Assembly (NCBI GenBank): GCA_951804985.1
Contig: OX638134.1
Coordinates: 82,563,679 to 82,627,678, forward strand
From: Dryomyza anilis
Lineage: Eukaryota > Arthropoda > Insecta > Diptera > Dryomyzidae
Reading direction: 5' to 3'
Length of the DNA stretch: 64,000 nucleotides
Shown here: piece by piece, positions 22,737 through 35,703 of the stretch
Layout of the letters: each line of letters begins with the position of its first letter
Numbering within the stretch: position 1 is the stretch's first letter
Translations under genes and position numbers: made by a program
Notes under the pieces: generated by a model
What the model saw: the letters and a program-made list of their open reading frames with translations, nothing else
Told to the model about the DNA's origin: nothing
The model's database searches: none

Positions 22737-23890
22737 ACCTATGACCGCGAACCTATTTTAACATAAGACTTTGTTTTCCGATTGTATCCGATAATATTCA
22801 TTTTATATTTCCCATATTATATTCAGTAATTACTATAATATATTTCATTTGTGATAGTTTTTGTAAATTTAATATGTAAAAAGCAGAATTTCCTCTGCAT
22901 TTTCAAAAATATAAATTTCGATTTCATAGTAAATCTAGGAAATATTGTACCGCTGATTGAAATCGATACATTAGCTACGTTTTTTTTCATAATTTAAATT
23001 TGAGCTGGAACTATTTTATATGCACACAGAAATAACATTTGAACCAGATAAATTTCTGGTGTAGCTATCCGGCTCAACTCATTGAAAATGTGTACTGACT
23101 AAGACGAATACGGCGAAAATTGATGAATGTTGCTGACAAAAATTGACAGAACACCAACTTCAAAATGTTTGATAAACAAAATATATTTTTTAAAAATTAG
23201 CTGGAATTTCCTTTTGTGACGACAACCAGAACTCCAACAGCTCAAAAAATTCCTGTCGGAGAACCTTCGTTATTCTCAGCGTTCACAAGAAAAAAAAATG
23301 TGTGCCTATGTTTTTGTTTTTTGGTATGTGTTCGTGTCGCAGTCGTTTTGTGGTGCTGCAAGAACCATTTTCAATAGAACAGTGCATCCAACCATCACTC
23401 CCATCTCTTGGTAAAATGACCGTGGTATTTTCCACCATGACAATCGCAGCTGCTTCCTTTTTTTAATTTATTTAAAATATTAAACTTTTTAAGTGTCATT
23501 CCAAAGACACAAACCTTTCATATATTCAGAAGAAAGGTTTGTGTATTATTTCATTTGAATCACATCGTTTTTTCACAATTGTTTTGATCCGGAACAAAAA
23601 AACGCAGCTATTGAGTATCAAATATTTAAAAACACAGTATAACATATATAAAGAAAAATGTTCTCAAAAATTGCAAAAATTTATAAAACTTTAAAAACAT
23701 CAAGAAATTTAAATCGTACATCACTTTTTCATTTTGTAAAAATGATTAATAATATTTTCACATATAAAATAATTTTTCGAAAGAAAAATCGTATTCAAAA
23801 TTTCCATACCGAACTTTAAGCAACGTCCACACTGTTTCTGTGATAAAAAATATAAATTTTAGGAACATAGTATAAATTTATAAATAAAGT
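22737..23890. other. Unassigned sequence with one short perfect hairpin
   Basis: ACACAAACCTTTC (23507-23519) pairs perfectly with GAAAGGTTTGTGT (23532-23544) across a 12-nt loop. A GC-balanced stretch lies at 23210-23450. No open frame of interest. Confidence 0.45.
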
Positions 23891-24202
23891 AAAGGGTTTT
23901 TCAATAAGAGCGATACAAAAGTTTTTTTCAGGGGTTTTTCAACAGCAACGCTACAAAAGTAGAGCGACAGGGACAGCAAACGACGCCATATTTCTTGCCG
24001 CTCTTTTGACATTTCTCTTCAGTAAGGTTTGCCATTTCATGATGTAAAGATATACGAGCTAACAACGAATCGAAATTATTAAAATTTATTACCAAAATTC
24101 GAATTCGTTTATCTTTCCATCATCCAAATGGCAAACCTTACTGAAGAGAAATGTCAACTTTTCTCTTCTACTTTTGTACCGTCCTTGTTGAAAAACCCTT
24201 TA
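23891..24202. mobile_element. Fold-back MITE, copy B (AGGGTTTTTCAA ends)
   Basis: Starts AAAGGGTTTTTCAATAAGAG with an inner second start GGGGTTTTTCAACAGCAACG. The right side ends in CCTTGTTGAAAAACCCTTTA. Arms contain GACAGGGACAGCAAACGACG and CATTTCTCTTCAGTAAGGTT and their complements. The right arm lacks part of the GCGGCAAGAAATATGG block, so the hairpin is asymmetric. Family as at 4239-4582. Confidence 0.87.
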
Positions 24203-26539
24203 TAATATATTAACTATTTTCTTAAATAATTCTAAAAAAAAATGTATAAGCTAAATTTGTTGAATTTGTCATATTTCCATTTGAACCTCCACGTAGACTT
24301 CCGTTTTTTGTTCCGTTCGGATTCAACATTATTTAATTTATATTATTTGATTTAGCATATAAAATTTTGTACAGATGTTTTGTTCAATTTAAATTCTGCC
24401 TTCGCAAAAAAAAATCAAGTAAATTAATTAATTTTCCTTCGAGATATTAATGTTTCAAGCGCACGAATGTCCCATGCAGAACCCTAGAAAATCCCCAATA
24501 TGTGATTATAGAGAATAAGAAGATATAGTTTCTGTCAGATGACTTTCTAATTAAATGCTATTTTTTAATTTAACAAAAAAATACGGTGATTTTTTCTATA
24601 AATTTAAATATATTTTAAGTTCAAACAGTCTTTCAAGATATAAATAAAAGTGTACATATTGTATAGGACTCTTAAGATTATTAATTCAATTTTAAAGGTT
24701 CAACTTTACTGTAAATTCATTAAATAACCCAACTAATAATTCGAAAGTTCTCTGAAAATATTAAATATTTATCTCTAAATGCTACAACTTATTAAAGTTC
24801 ATTAAATATGACAAATTTACACCACCATCCCCTATAGAACAAAATGATGAATTGTTAATTTATATTCGATTTTCATTTAAGATTAGCTCTGCGATAAAAT
24901 TAATAACGGAAGCGAAGCGCACAAATGTAATTTTCACCTGTTTCAGATTACACATCAGTTGTTTTTGTCGTTGAGGGTTTTCTTTTTGTTTTTGTTTTTG
25001 TTGTGTTTCGTTCGTTTGTTATTATGATTGTCGTCATCATTATCACCAACGTAACGCATTAATACCAGCGACATGTTATGTGACAAGCAATTATTGCTGC
25101 TACACATACATGATATATAATCAAATATTTATGAAATACTGGTTGGAAAACAGTGTATAAACATTAAACATATTAAATTTTCTGATATTTACAAAATAAA
25201 ATTGAATTTGTTTTTCTACTGAGTTTTTCATTGTATTGATTTTAATAGATTTTTGTATTATTTATATGTTAAGTGCATTTTAATGAACTAATACGCAGAA
25301 TGTTCATTAAACTAATGTAATGCTTAAATTATTAAACATACTTATAGCAAACATAATTTGCTACTGATAATAAAGAATTGATAACAAGTGAAATTTCAAG
25401 CGTTATTTTAGTGTTAGATTTAATTAATTTACATAAAAGTAGTATATTCAATAAACCATACTGATAATGAAACATTATATTGCTTGTCGTATATATAATC
25501 AATAAACAATCCAGATGTAAGTGCAACTTAAATTAAATAAAATATTTTCTGATTTTCATAAATACAATCAATTAATAATATTTTTGTGTATGTTTTATCA
25601 TACAATATTTGCATAAATACCATATTTTGATTTTAGCAAGAATTTTGATAAACATAACTTTGTTCCAACCAACCATATCAATGTATTTTATGTGAACCTC
25701 ATTTCAATCATTATACAATTATACTAATAATTATATTATTACTTTTGTAGTAATTATTAGATTGCGACAACCATCTGTGATTATAGAAAATGTATTAAAG
25801 TTATCATGATTATATGGAATCCATAACTTTTCCCATTGTGTATACGTATTGATGTCCAATATTAGTGCCCAAGAAAATATATTTTATATGTTAATAATTG
25901 TAATACTCTACAACTTTGAGTCCAAACATCAATACAACTCGTAATGCTAATTGATTTTGATGTTTGTCTAAGTCTGCCACTTTGTAATCCAGCACCCCAT
26001 ACCCCAATGGCAACTATGAAGTATCTTGAGTTTGGCATCAAACATAATTTGATGTGTCTTCAAAAAGTTCGACTCAAATGAAAATGAAAACTTTTGTAAT
26101 ACTTAAGTACTATTGTTGTTGTCTTTGTGCTTATCGTAATATTTCCAATGGCCAAATCGAACCGTACCGTTCCTATCCGAACCCACCAAAACAATCAAAA
26201 CAACCAGTGGGAAAAATATGAATTTATATGCAAACAAAGACGAAATCAATTCGTCAGAATTGGAGGCTCGAGTGAGTGAGCTGCCTGCCATCAAGACCCA
26301 TTAAAACTTTTGCGGATTAGTGTGGTGCGTATGGTGTAGTTTGAGAGGTTGTTCTTGTTATATCGGTCTGTGAAACTAATGCGATTCATTAATTACACTG
26401 GTTCCGCAGCAAAAACTTTTTCAAAATCAATTCAGTTCAATTCAGCAATTAGTGCAGCCGACCGACGCGTTTTTAGTACTTCTTTTCGAAATCAAAGAAT
26501 GGACAGAAGGACGCCAATATCAGCCTAACAGACATATGC
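24203..26539. other. Unassigned AT-rich sequence
   Basis: No repeat family or gene recognised. Contains a GTTTTTG-rich patch at about 24960-25015 and a GC-balanced patch at about 26130-26480. Open frames are at most 64 aa and featureless. Confidence 0.4.
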
Positions 26540-27810
26540 CATAAGATTGTGCTTAATAATAATCATATTTTAATAATTAATATAATTGCAGTGACGGCAT
26601 TAACAGTGTGTTATTTTGATTTTGGCAAATAAATGAATATATCTAGGTTATATTATAAAAAGTTCGATAGTTCATAATATTTTGTAGAACTTATTATATT
26701 ATTGATAAACAGTAATCAAATTTTAATTATAAATATAATTGCAGTGACTAAATATATACTGTATTATAATGAATTTGAGCATAAACAAATATATTTTGGT
26801 TGTAGCAAATATTTTGTATAACACATTACTTTATTGATTACAAATGTTATCTGGATGATATAATGATTACTACTAATTATATTTTAATATTAATCATATT
26901 TTCACTGATGAGATAAACATAATGTTATTTATATTTTGTCAAATAAATTAAAATATCAAGGTAATACTTTAAAAAATCGAAAAATACAACATATTTTGTA
27001 ACACATATTGTGTTTCTGAATTAAAAATGTATCAAGACAAGAATGTGATAAACTGTAATCATATTTCAATAATACATAGAATTGCAGTGGATACTTTCTT
27101 TAAAGTCGACATTATTTCGTTTATTGGTTAGGCTGAATGTTATTTATATTTTGTCAAATACATTAAATATAGAGGCAATACTCTGAAGAGTTAAATAATT
27201 CAGTATCTGAATTAAAAATGTATCAAGACAAGAATGTGATAAACTGTAATCATATTTCAATAATACATATAATTGCAGTGACTAGATATACACAGTATTA
27301 TTATGAATTTAAGAATAAATTAAATAATTTGGTTGAAGAAAATATTTTGTATAAAACACTGCTTTATTGAGTACAACTTTCATCTAGATGATGTTATGCT
27401 TAACAGTAATTATATTTTAATATTAATCATATTTGCACTAAAGTGATAACCATAATGTTATTTATATTTTGTCAAATAAATTAAAATATTGAGAGAATAC
27501 TCTGAATAGTTAAAAAATTCAGAGTATTTTGTAACACATATTGTGTTTCTGTATTAAAAATGTATCAAGACTAGATTGTGGCCAACAATAATCATATTTT
27601 AATAATTATTGTAATTACAGTAATGATTTTGAAAAATAAATTAAGCTAATCAGGTAATACTGTAAAAATTTGATATAAAAGTATATTTAGTTCAACATAT
27701 TGTTTTTATTTTTCCAGATATATATGACATGATTCATTATAAACATATGTTAAATATTAATATAATTGCAGTGATGCGATAAGTTTTAGTAAGGCAATAC
27801 CATGAAAAGT
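26540..27810. repeat. Degenerate ~150-190-bp tandem region (ATAATTGCAGTGA units)
   Basis: The phrase AATCATATTTTAATAAT...AATATAATTGCAGTGAC recurs with variation near 26560, 26720, 26890, 27055, 27245, 27410, 27590 and 27750. Each is followed by text like TTATATTTTGTCAAATAAAT and AACACATATTGTGTTTCTG. The intervals (~150-190 bp) and divergence suggest an old satellite, about eight units. The segment TGTATCAAGACAAGAATGTG is shared exactly by two neighbouring units. Confidence 0.75.
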
Positions 27811-29746
27811 TTGATATATAAAAATATTTCAAAGAGCATCTTGTTTTGTTGCATACAAATTTCATCTACATCCTACAATCAACTGATAAACCATAACATA
27901 TTCAACTCCCTGTAAGAGTGAAAACCAAAAATTTATACAAATTGAAACAACTTCCTCAGTACGTAAATTCCTGCAATACAAACTATTTGAGTGCGTATTT
28001 TGCATTTTTGTGAATTTTATTTTTATTTTAAAATATACGAAAAGTGCTTTTCTTTGACTCTACCTATCTAACCAGAATTTTGTTTCATTTAGCCACCCTT
28101 CGCATTGCAGATTTTATGGCGTTGGTACGACTTGGCCATGTTCATATGTGTTATTGTTTGACGTGTCTAAGTATGTGTTCAATGGAAATGAAAATGGTGC
28201 AAAATAACTTTTGTTTCCTGCTCGAAATAATGCGAAATTCCGCAAAACTTTTGTGCCAAAACATGTGTGTGAGAAGAAAAGCGCTTAAATCCACTCGACG
28301 AAGTTCAACTTTGACGTTCGAAGCGGCGCCGGCAGTGGCAAAGTCTGGCTTCGATGATAAATTTAATAAAAGCGGTAGCAGTAACAGCAACAGCAAAAAG
28401 TCGAAACGAAGGGCTCTCAAAAGATTTTAAAGTTGTTGCTGGCAAATGCAAATAATATGGTAATTCATAAAGTTATTGAAGAAAAAGTTAAAAAAAAAAT
28501 GTGCATCAATTAATTCGAAAACGTAACAAGTTGAATTGACAAAAACTCTAAGAATTAAACTATGTAAGACAGTCTGGAACTGAATAAGCATAATTTTAAT
28601 ATATTTGTGGGTTTTTAGTTGTGGTAAATATAAATTTATTAAAATATCAGACGAAAATATAGCTTTGCAAATTAAATCTAAAAATTATAAACGAATCTTT
28701 ACCATAATTATGCGCTTTACATGAATAATACGTTTTAAATGTAATGATTTGTTTATTTTTAAATGCTGCAAATATTTAATGATTGTTGCCATTATATGTT
28801 TAAGCTGATTGACGATGGTTTTTCTTTTACCAACAGACTATACTGTAAAAACTTGGTTTTAAATTCCAAAAAAATTATTATTCTATGTAATTTTTGCTTT
28901 TAATAGGTATATAATGTAAAAACAACAATATCATTTTTGAGATAATGTTTAATATTCCCAAAAAAAAATGTTATGTTTGCTGAGAGCATATTTATAATTC
29001 AACGCTGAAAGCATATTTATAATACATAAGTTTTTGTGTGTGTTCATAAACAAATGAATTTGTTAAAATAATATACATTTATAGTTTGTGACAAGTATAT
29101 TATTTATATATTTATGTATTTGACCATAAACAAGAGTACGTCGAAATAGAGCTCTAGAATAAATTTAAAGTTTAAAATTAATCTAAAGTGATTGATTCTG
29201 ATTTTATTACGTGCATCTACAAATTATGTTAGGTATGTTAAATGTTTTGTCTATAAATTTTTATTAAAAAAATACTATTTGTTATTTGTTAATGTTTGTA
29301 AACATATCTGACTGTCATTTAAACAAAACTTTTTTGGAAAGTAAAACACCCAATTTAAAGTTCTTTCAATTCAATTAGTACTCTCAAATATTTCTCAAGT
29401 CTTTTCTTTAACAAAAATATTTAGCGTATTCACAGTTCATCGTATTTTAGTATGGTATTCGTACCATGTTGTATATATACGATACAATAACACAGAAACG
29501 TCAATTTGTTGTCGCATCCCTTATAAAAGTGAAATACCACAAGTGTTGTATTTGAGAGTAGCCCTGAGGCATGTTTTTTTGGTGTCGTATTTTGTGAAAC
29601 GAAGAAAAATTGTAAAATTAAAGACAAATAGTGCACATAAAATGGTAATTTATTTGTTTTTCTTTTCAAATCGAGGAATATTTATGATAATTTCAAAAAA
29701 TCCTAATTTCATAGAAATCAATTGCATTTATTTGAATTTTATTATA
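27811..29746. other. Unassigned sequence; only short unrecognised frames
   Basis: The longest frame is 128 aa on the plus strand at 28044-28430, ending in a Ser/Asn/Lys-rich tail (SGSSNSNSKKSKRR). It overlaps an 89-aa minus frame, has no domain and no splice or poly(A) context that I can defend. It is left uncalled. The remainder is AT-rich. Confidence 0.4.
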
Positions 29747-29750
29747 ATAT

Positions 29751-30279
29751 TGTTACGAAAAGAGATAATTTGCCCCACTGTGCAAGCATTCAACAATAAT
29801 AAATGAGACGCAACACAATTCAGCGCAAAAAGCAATGTGTTAGAAAGAGACGGAAGATCATTCAGCGTACTGAGCAATGTGCGAGAAAGAGATGGAAGAT
29901 CAGCACATTAAAACACATGAGTGCGATGAGATGCCAATAGCATGCGTCATTCACGAAACGAGTAAAAGGTTCTCGAAACAAGTCGAAGCTTGTCGAAACG
30001 TGTCGAACTGATGCATGCAGTATATAAGGGAGCCGCATCTGAGGTACCGCACTTCAGTAGTGATTGTAAAGTGGTCGAGTGCATCTCGTGTGATAAATGT
30101 CAAGTCAAATTGTGGACATGCAGCAGTTAGAATTTGTTATTAGTAAAGTTGTTTATTAAAGTGAATTAATAAAGTTAATTGTTATAATTTAAACCAAACA
30201 TAAGAGTGTTTTTATTTTGTACTCAATCCAGCGATACGAACTCGTAGAACAGTTTTCCGTAAACTGAATTTTCGTAACA
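29751..30279 (+). mobile_element. Solo LTR of a gypsy-group retrotransposon, copy 2
   Basis: TGTTACGAAAAGAG...GAATTTTCGTAACA, 529 bp, flanked by ATAT at 29747-29750 and 30280-30283. It matches copy 1 (21906-22405) in reverse along its length: GAAAGAGACGGAAGATCATT, ATGAGTGCGATGAGATGCCA and GTGGTCGAGTGCATCTCGTG. It is 29 bp longer because of an extra CGAAAC/TCGAAGCTTGTCGA segment around 29955-29995 in the presumptive U3. No gag/pol remains. Confidence 0.92.
30021..30058 (+). promoter_or_regulatory. LTR core promoter (TATA box and initiator)
   Basis: TATATAAG at 30021-30028 is followed ~30 bp downstream by TCAGTAG (30054-30060), a fly initiator-like sequence. This spacing marks the likely U3/R boundary. 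An AATAAA at 30168-30173 is the probable polyadenylation signal of the LTR. Confidence 0.6.
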
Positions 30280-30283
30280 ATAT

Positions 30284-30724
30284 GTATTGTATAACAATAA
30301 AATGATAATCGATGAGAATTTTGTTTCATATAGAAATCTTTGTTTCTTATGAATGAAAATTAAATTTTTATAAATATTCTAACTTTATTTTAGTATTTAC
30401 CAGAGATGAGAAATAATTATTTAACTTTATTTCCATTTTGTCTTTCACTGAGAGATACTATTTTTCAAAATATATAAATCTTTTTCTCAGATATTTATAT
30501 TTAAATCTAGAACAAATAGGTCTCTGGTTTAGAGATATTTTTTTATTTTATAATATAAAGGTTTTCGCTTTATAGATATATTTATTACTAAAAATAAAGG
30601 GCTTTCGTTTAGACTTATATGAAAACCTTTATTTCAGACATGTAGAGAGAAAATTCAGATGTCACATTTTTGGGGATTTTTTTTTTTGTTATTGCAGAAT
30701 GTGATAGAACATATAAAACGTTTG
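30284..30724. other. Unassigned AT-rich sequence
   Basis: Includes loosely repeated GATATTTATATTTAAATC / GGTTTTCGCTTTATAGATAT phrases, possibly a decayed repeat. No gene. Confidence 0.35.
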
Positions 30725-31345
30725 TTAGAAATTTTATTTTTCAAAAAAATTTCAAAAATTGTTGTTTTTGTCGAATAAACATTTTTTTTTGGAAAATTTT
30801 GTATTCGAACATTGTAGTTTTTGTCGAATAAAAAATATTTGATAGAAAATGTTGTTTTCGAACGTTGCGTAGTTTTTATGACTCAAACATTTTTGTTTTC
30901 ATTTTTCGAACATTGTTGTCGAATAAAAAATATATGATAGAAAATGTTATTTTTGAACATTGGGTGGTTTTTATTGCCCAAAAATTGTTTGAACATTTTT
31001 TTTCCAAAATTTTCGAACATTGTTGTTTTTGTCGAATAAATAATATGTTTTAGAAAATGTTGTTTTTGAACATTTTTTCTCATTTTTATTTTTACAAATT
31101 TTTCTAACGTTGTGTTATTGTCGAATAAAAGTTTTTTTTTCCGGAAAAGGTTGTTTTCCAACATGTTTTTGTCGGCCAACATTTTCTTAACATTTTTTTT
31201 TTCAAAACTTTTCGAACATTAAGTTATTTTTGTCGGCAACATTTTTTTTTAAGTTTTCGAACATAGTTGTTTTTTTTTTGTTTGAAATTTTTTAACAATT
31301 TTATTTATTTTCTTAAATTTTTTAAAAATTGTTGTTTTTGTCGAA
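30725..31345. repeat. ~54-bp tandem array (TTCGAACATTGTTGTTTTTG units)
   Basis: CGAACATTGTTGTTTTTGTC followed by GAATAAA...TTTTTTGGAAAATGTTG recurs at about 30745, 30806, 30856, 30907, 30955, 31013, 31067, 31098, 31213 and 31258. Units are degenerate and ~50-58 bp. The same family fills 40640-43800. Overlapping open frames on both strands (62 and 99 aa) are by-products of the repeat. Confidence 0.82.
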
Positions 31346-32779
31346 AAAAACATTTTTTTATGCAAGGAAAATAGTTTATATTTGTTGTTTGCATATAACT
31401 ATTTCATATTCAAGGCAAATAGATTATACTAATTTGCTGCATATTTAGAAATGTTTAAAATACATATTAAATAATTCAAATTTACAAATAAAATGCATTT
31501 AAAAGAAAACCCTAGCGTAATTGTAATGCCCATGTGTTTTTTTAGATGTGTTTATATATTTGCTACAAGCATATTTATATTGAAATTAAGATATTGTGTA
31601 TGTCAACAAATAAATTTATCTGAAGAAGGTGTAAAAAAATGCATACTGATGGATAATTCTATTTAGTAAACATTTTCATAGTTACAGCAAATAATTTGTG
31701 TTTGCTGCCAGCATTTAAATATTATATATTCATGAAAAATACTTAATACTAGATTTCGGATTATTCCAAATACATTAAATTTATTAATATAATTCATTTT
31801 TCTAAAAATTTCAAAAACTTGTAACTTTCTCTACAAATATGTTATGTTTAATCCAAGTATATTTATAACGATATTGAGCATATTGTTGTTCGTTGCAACT
31901 ATATTTTTCTTTAATCATTTGATTATTGTTTTATTAAGTTTCAAATTCTTTTGCCGACCGAATTGTGTCGCCTTTAAAACACTCGCACCGGATGTCTTGA
32001 AATCATTGCTGGCATCCTTCGGTGCTGTATCTCGTTTCCTTTTTATTCAAATTCAGCATAACCGACACTCTGTGCCGTGCGCTGCGCCGCATTCACTCAA
32101 GGGTGAAATTTCAACGAAATTCAGTGCCGTCCGAATTGTTTTAACTTGGCTAACATTGCATGGCAAAAAAAACGCAGTTTTACCAACGTGTTGCCACTAA
32201 CAAAAATAAAATATATAAAAAATATAAATTTCCAAAGTTCTTTCGTCTCGGTGCGACGAGTTCGGTTGGGTTCGGTCGGTTCGCCTGTCGTTGGTGTAAC
32301 TTTTTGTCAAGGATTCGTGCAAACGTTAGTGTGCTTCCTGCACAGGACTGACTGGTTGTTGCTGCTGGTGCTGTTGTTCCTTGCGGAGCATGCAAAAAAC
32401 ATTTGCCATGTAATGAGACTTGTTGCATTGTTGCAGGCACGCGGCAGCCCCCTTTGCTGCATTCGTTGTTAGTTGGGTGTTTTTGTTTGCTCAAATTTGA
32501 ATGAAACCGCAACGAGTGGATTATGTTAAGTTTTCCCTTTTTGCACATTTGAATTGTTGAAATGCAATTTTATGTGATATTTTTCGTGTTTTTCTGGGTA
32601 TTTGTTTTTTTTTTCTTCCTTATTTCTTCACAACTCAACGTCATCATCGGGATGTCTGTCACTCAGTGTTTTGTTTCAATGCGGTTTGAGTGAAAGATTC
32701 GTACATAATTTCTTTTGTCTTGCAATTTGACTTTATTGGTGCACAGTGTGTGATGTTATGGTTCAAATTACTTTTTTTT
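31346..32779. other. Unassigned sequence with GC-balanced island
   Basis: 31960-32480 is GC-balanced (CCTTTAAAACACTCGCACCG, GTTCGGTTGGGTTCGGTCGG, CTGGTGCTGTTGTTCCTTG) and carries overlapping frames of 108-122 aa on both strands. None resembles a known family and none is favoured by splice signals. Possible conserved non-coding or untranslated exon. Confidence 0.4.
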
Positions 32780-33950
32780 CATAAAATTGAATTTTTTGTT
32801 AAAATTAAATATTTAGTGATAAATTGAATTTTTAGTGATAAATTGAATTTTAAGTAAAAAATTAAGTTCTTGCGAACAATTTAATTTTTAGTGAAAAATA
32901 AAATTTTAGCAAAAAATAAAATTTTTAACAAAAAGTTGAATTTTTAGTGTAAATTGAATTTTTAGTGAAAATTTTAATTTTTAGTGAAAAATTGAATTTT
33001 AAATAAAAATGATATTTTAGTGGCATAATGGAATTTTTGGTGAAAAATTGAATTTTTACTGAAAATTTGAATGTTTAGTAACAAATTGAATTTTTAGTGA
33101 AATCTGAATTTTTAGTGAAAAATTGAATTTTTAGTAAAAAATTGAATTTTTAGTGAAAAATTGAAGTTTTAGTGAAAAATTGAATTTTTAATGAATAATT
33201 GAATTTATAGTTAAAAAATTGAATTTTTTAGTGAAAAATTGAATTTTTAGTGAAAAATTGAATTTTTATAGAAAAATTGAATTTTTAGTGAAAAATTGAA
33301 TTATTATAGAAAAATTGAATTTTTAGTGAAAAATTGAATTTTTTGTGAAAAATTGAATTTTTAGTGAAAAATTGAATTTTTAGTGAAAAATTGAATTTTT
33401 AGTAAAAATTGAATTTTTATTGAATTTTTAGTGAAAAATTGAATTTTGTAGTGAATTTTTAGTGAAAAATTGAATTTTTAGTGAAAAATTGAATTTTGTA
33501 GTGAAAATTTGAATTTTTAGTGAAAAATTGAATTTTTAGTGCAAAATTGAATTTTTAGTGAAAAATTGAATTTTTAGTGAAAAATTGAATTTTTAGTGAA
33601 AAATTGAATTTTGTAGTGAAAAATTGAATTTTGTAGTGAAAAATTGAAGTTATAGTGAGAAATTGAATTTTTAGTGAAAAATTGAATTTTTAGTGAAAAA
33701 TTGAATTTTTAGTGAAAAATTGAATTTTTAGTGAAAAATTGAATTTGTAGTAAAAATTTGAATTTTTAGTGAAAAATTGAATTTTTAGTGAAAAATTGAA
33801 TTTTTAGTGAAAAATTGAATTTTTAGTGAAAAATTAAATTTTTAGTGAAATATTGAATTTTTAGTGAAAAATTGAATTTTTAGTGAAAAATTGAATTTTT
33901 AGTGAAAATTTGAATTTTTAGTGAAAATATTAATTTTTAGTGAAAATATT
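32780..33950 (-). repeat. 19-bp satellite array 3 (reverse orientation)
   Basis: Plus strand reads AGTGAAAAATTGAATTTTT, about 60 units. The left edge (32780-33060) is highly diverged, while 33120-33940 is fairly homogeneous, with TTGTAGTGAA and TTTATAGAAA variants repeated in local blocks. Same orientation as array 2. Confidence 0.95.
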
Positions 33951-35189
33951 TTAGCTATAAATTTTTATTTTTTTTAATAAAATATTTATTTTTTATAGAA
34001 AATTGATTTTTTTTTTGTGACTAAAACCATTCTACGGATTGTCACGACTTTACAAATTGACAAAACGAATGAACGAAACGACCTCGTCGCCATTTATCGC
34101 AATGCATTCATTCTATAAAATGGCGCAGCAGCCTATAAATAACTATGGCGGCAACGAGCGAGCGCCGCCGCGCCGTCATCGACGTTTGTGCCACCGAGAT
34201 ACATGTGCGAGATACATAGCGGGGCCGTAACCAATGCCGCAGTAAATCTCGCACGCAAATCCAAAAGTAATGCCAACGAACGAACGGATAGTGCTTGCAC
34301 GTTTTTCGTTTGGCGCAAACCATTCGATATATATTTTAAAATGCCACAGATACTTTAAATGCCTCAGATACAGATACACACACGTGTAGTGCTCATGGCT
34401 ACGAAATGATTAGAACCGGTGGCACTACTGCATCTTGTTGCATGTGTTGCATACAGCTTCCTTGGCCATTTCCGCATCGAGCATCGGCGCTAAAAGCCAC
34501 GTTACAGAGAGTGAAACCTGAAGTAGTAGTCGCTGCAGATACAGATACATTTTGCAGATACTCGACTCGAGTTTGCAAACAAGATAAAAGTTAAATGCAA
34601 CGAAAAGTTGAAAAGTATTTAGAAGCGGAAAGTAGCAAATAAAATGAACAAAAAAAAATAGAAATACTTTGGCCATTTCCGGCGTCTGCCAAAAGAGGCT
34701 GCAAAGTTGCAGAGCAGTAGATACTACGGGACGTGGGGAAGTCGACGACGACGACGCATTCGAAAAGACGTTGCAGGACTGCGGAAATAGGTTCTTTATC
34801 TGCACTGAGCCGTAAACGCTGGCTGGGCTACTCTCCGAAACGTGGCGCAGAGTTGCACTTCACTGCCTGAGAAATATATTGCTTTCTTGATCGCATTTAG
34901 ATTTAAGCAAACGACAGACAGACAGCCAGCCAGGATGCGGAGGTGAAGGACTGCTAAGGAACAACGAGCCGGATACACTTCACGAAGTGTGAACACGAAG
35001 GCAACGTCACGCCATGGACGATGCTACTGTTAATGGCTTGAATTTGTAACGAACGAACGAATCAATAAAATGCAGTGAAATGCAAAGAGTAACATGGTAA
35101 GGAGAATGGTAAGAAGGAGACTTTAATATAGAGTAGAATAATAGAAAAGCATCAACACGGGAAAAAAATCATGATGTGTTGTCGCCATA
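33951..35189. other. Unassigned sequence with prominent GC-balanced island
   Basis: 34030-35060 is the richest unique DNA in this part: GCGCCGCCGCGCCGTCATCG (34160), repeated AGATACAGATACA phrases (34370, 34540) and GACGACGACGACGCATTCG (34744). Frames up to 126 aa exist on both strands with no domain. A regulatory region or untranslated exon is possible. Nothing can be named. Confidence 0.4.
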
Positions 35190-35600
35190 TGATATTGAAT
35201 ATAGAATATATTCTAAAATCAAACTCGGTAATTTTACATTGTTATATAGCTCAAAAAGTGCACTTTGGTCGGTAAATTAAAAAGCTCTCGTATAGCTTAA
35301 TGCTATTTGAGGTATATTTCCAAAACTGTGCGGTTCGCATGTCAAAATATACCGATTATACCCATTTTCAATACCCGATATTCCTGATCTACAAGTAATG
35401 TAATTTCTGAGTTTTATTGATTTAGTTCTACTGGTTTTTCTGCACACGTGATTTCATAAGACAGACGGACGAAAGGACTTTCCTAAATCGAGTCAAAAGG
35501 TGACACGGATCTAAAGTATATACCGATCATGCTTTCTTTTGGGTATAACAAATGCATGAGATATTTTTTTTTACATACTCTTTTACTTTTAGAGTACAAG
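35190..35600 (+). mobile_element. Dispersed GGGTATA element, degenerate copy
   Basis: TCTGCACACGTGATTTCATA, AGACAGACGGACGAAAGGAC, CCTAAATCGAGTCAAAAGGT, TATACCGATCATGC and TTTTGGGTATAACAA follow in the same order as in copy 1 (6370-7000), with a CTTTTACTTTTAGAGTACAA end. Left boundary uncertain. Confidence 0.55.
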
Positions 35601-35671
35601 CAGGGAAATAAATGTCTGAAACTGTAGAGGAATTCGTGTATAATGAAAAACAGTAGAATTTCACTAATATC

Positions 35672-35703
35672 AATTCTAGAATGTTCTAGAACATTCTAGA
35701 ATT
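35672..35703. promoter_or_regulatory. Perfect six-unit heat-shock-element-like palindrome
   Basis: TTC at 35674, GAA at 35679, TTC at 35684, GAA at 35689, TTC at 35694 and GAA at 35699 alternate every 5 bp without a mismatch. This exceeds the usual requirement of three nGAAn units for HSF trimer binding. The whole 32 bp is a perfect palindrome. No heat-shock gene or TATA box is recognised next to it, and it sits just left of an inverted/tandem repeat block, so it could be an element-borne site or coincidental palindrome growth. Confidence 0.7.

Noticed and set aside
28044..28430. 128-aa frame with Ser/Lys-rich tail
   Set aside because: No domain, overlapping opposite-strand frame, no splice or poly(A) context.
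30883..31182. 99-aa minus frame and overlapping plus frame
   Set aside because: Both are translations of the ~54-bp tandem array.
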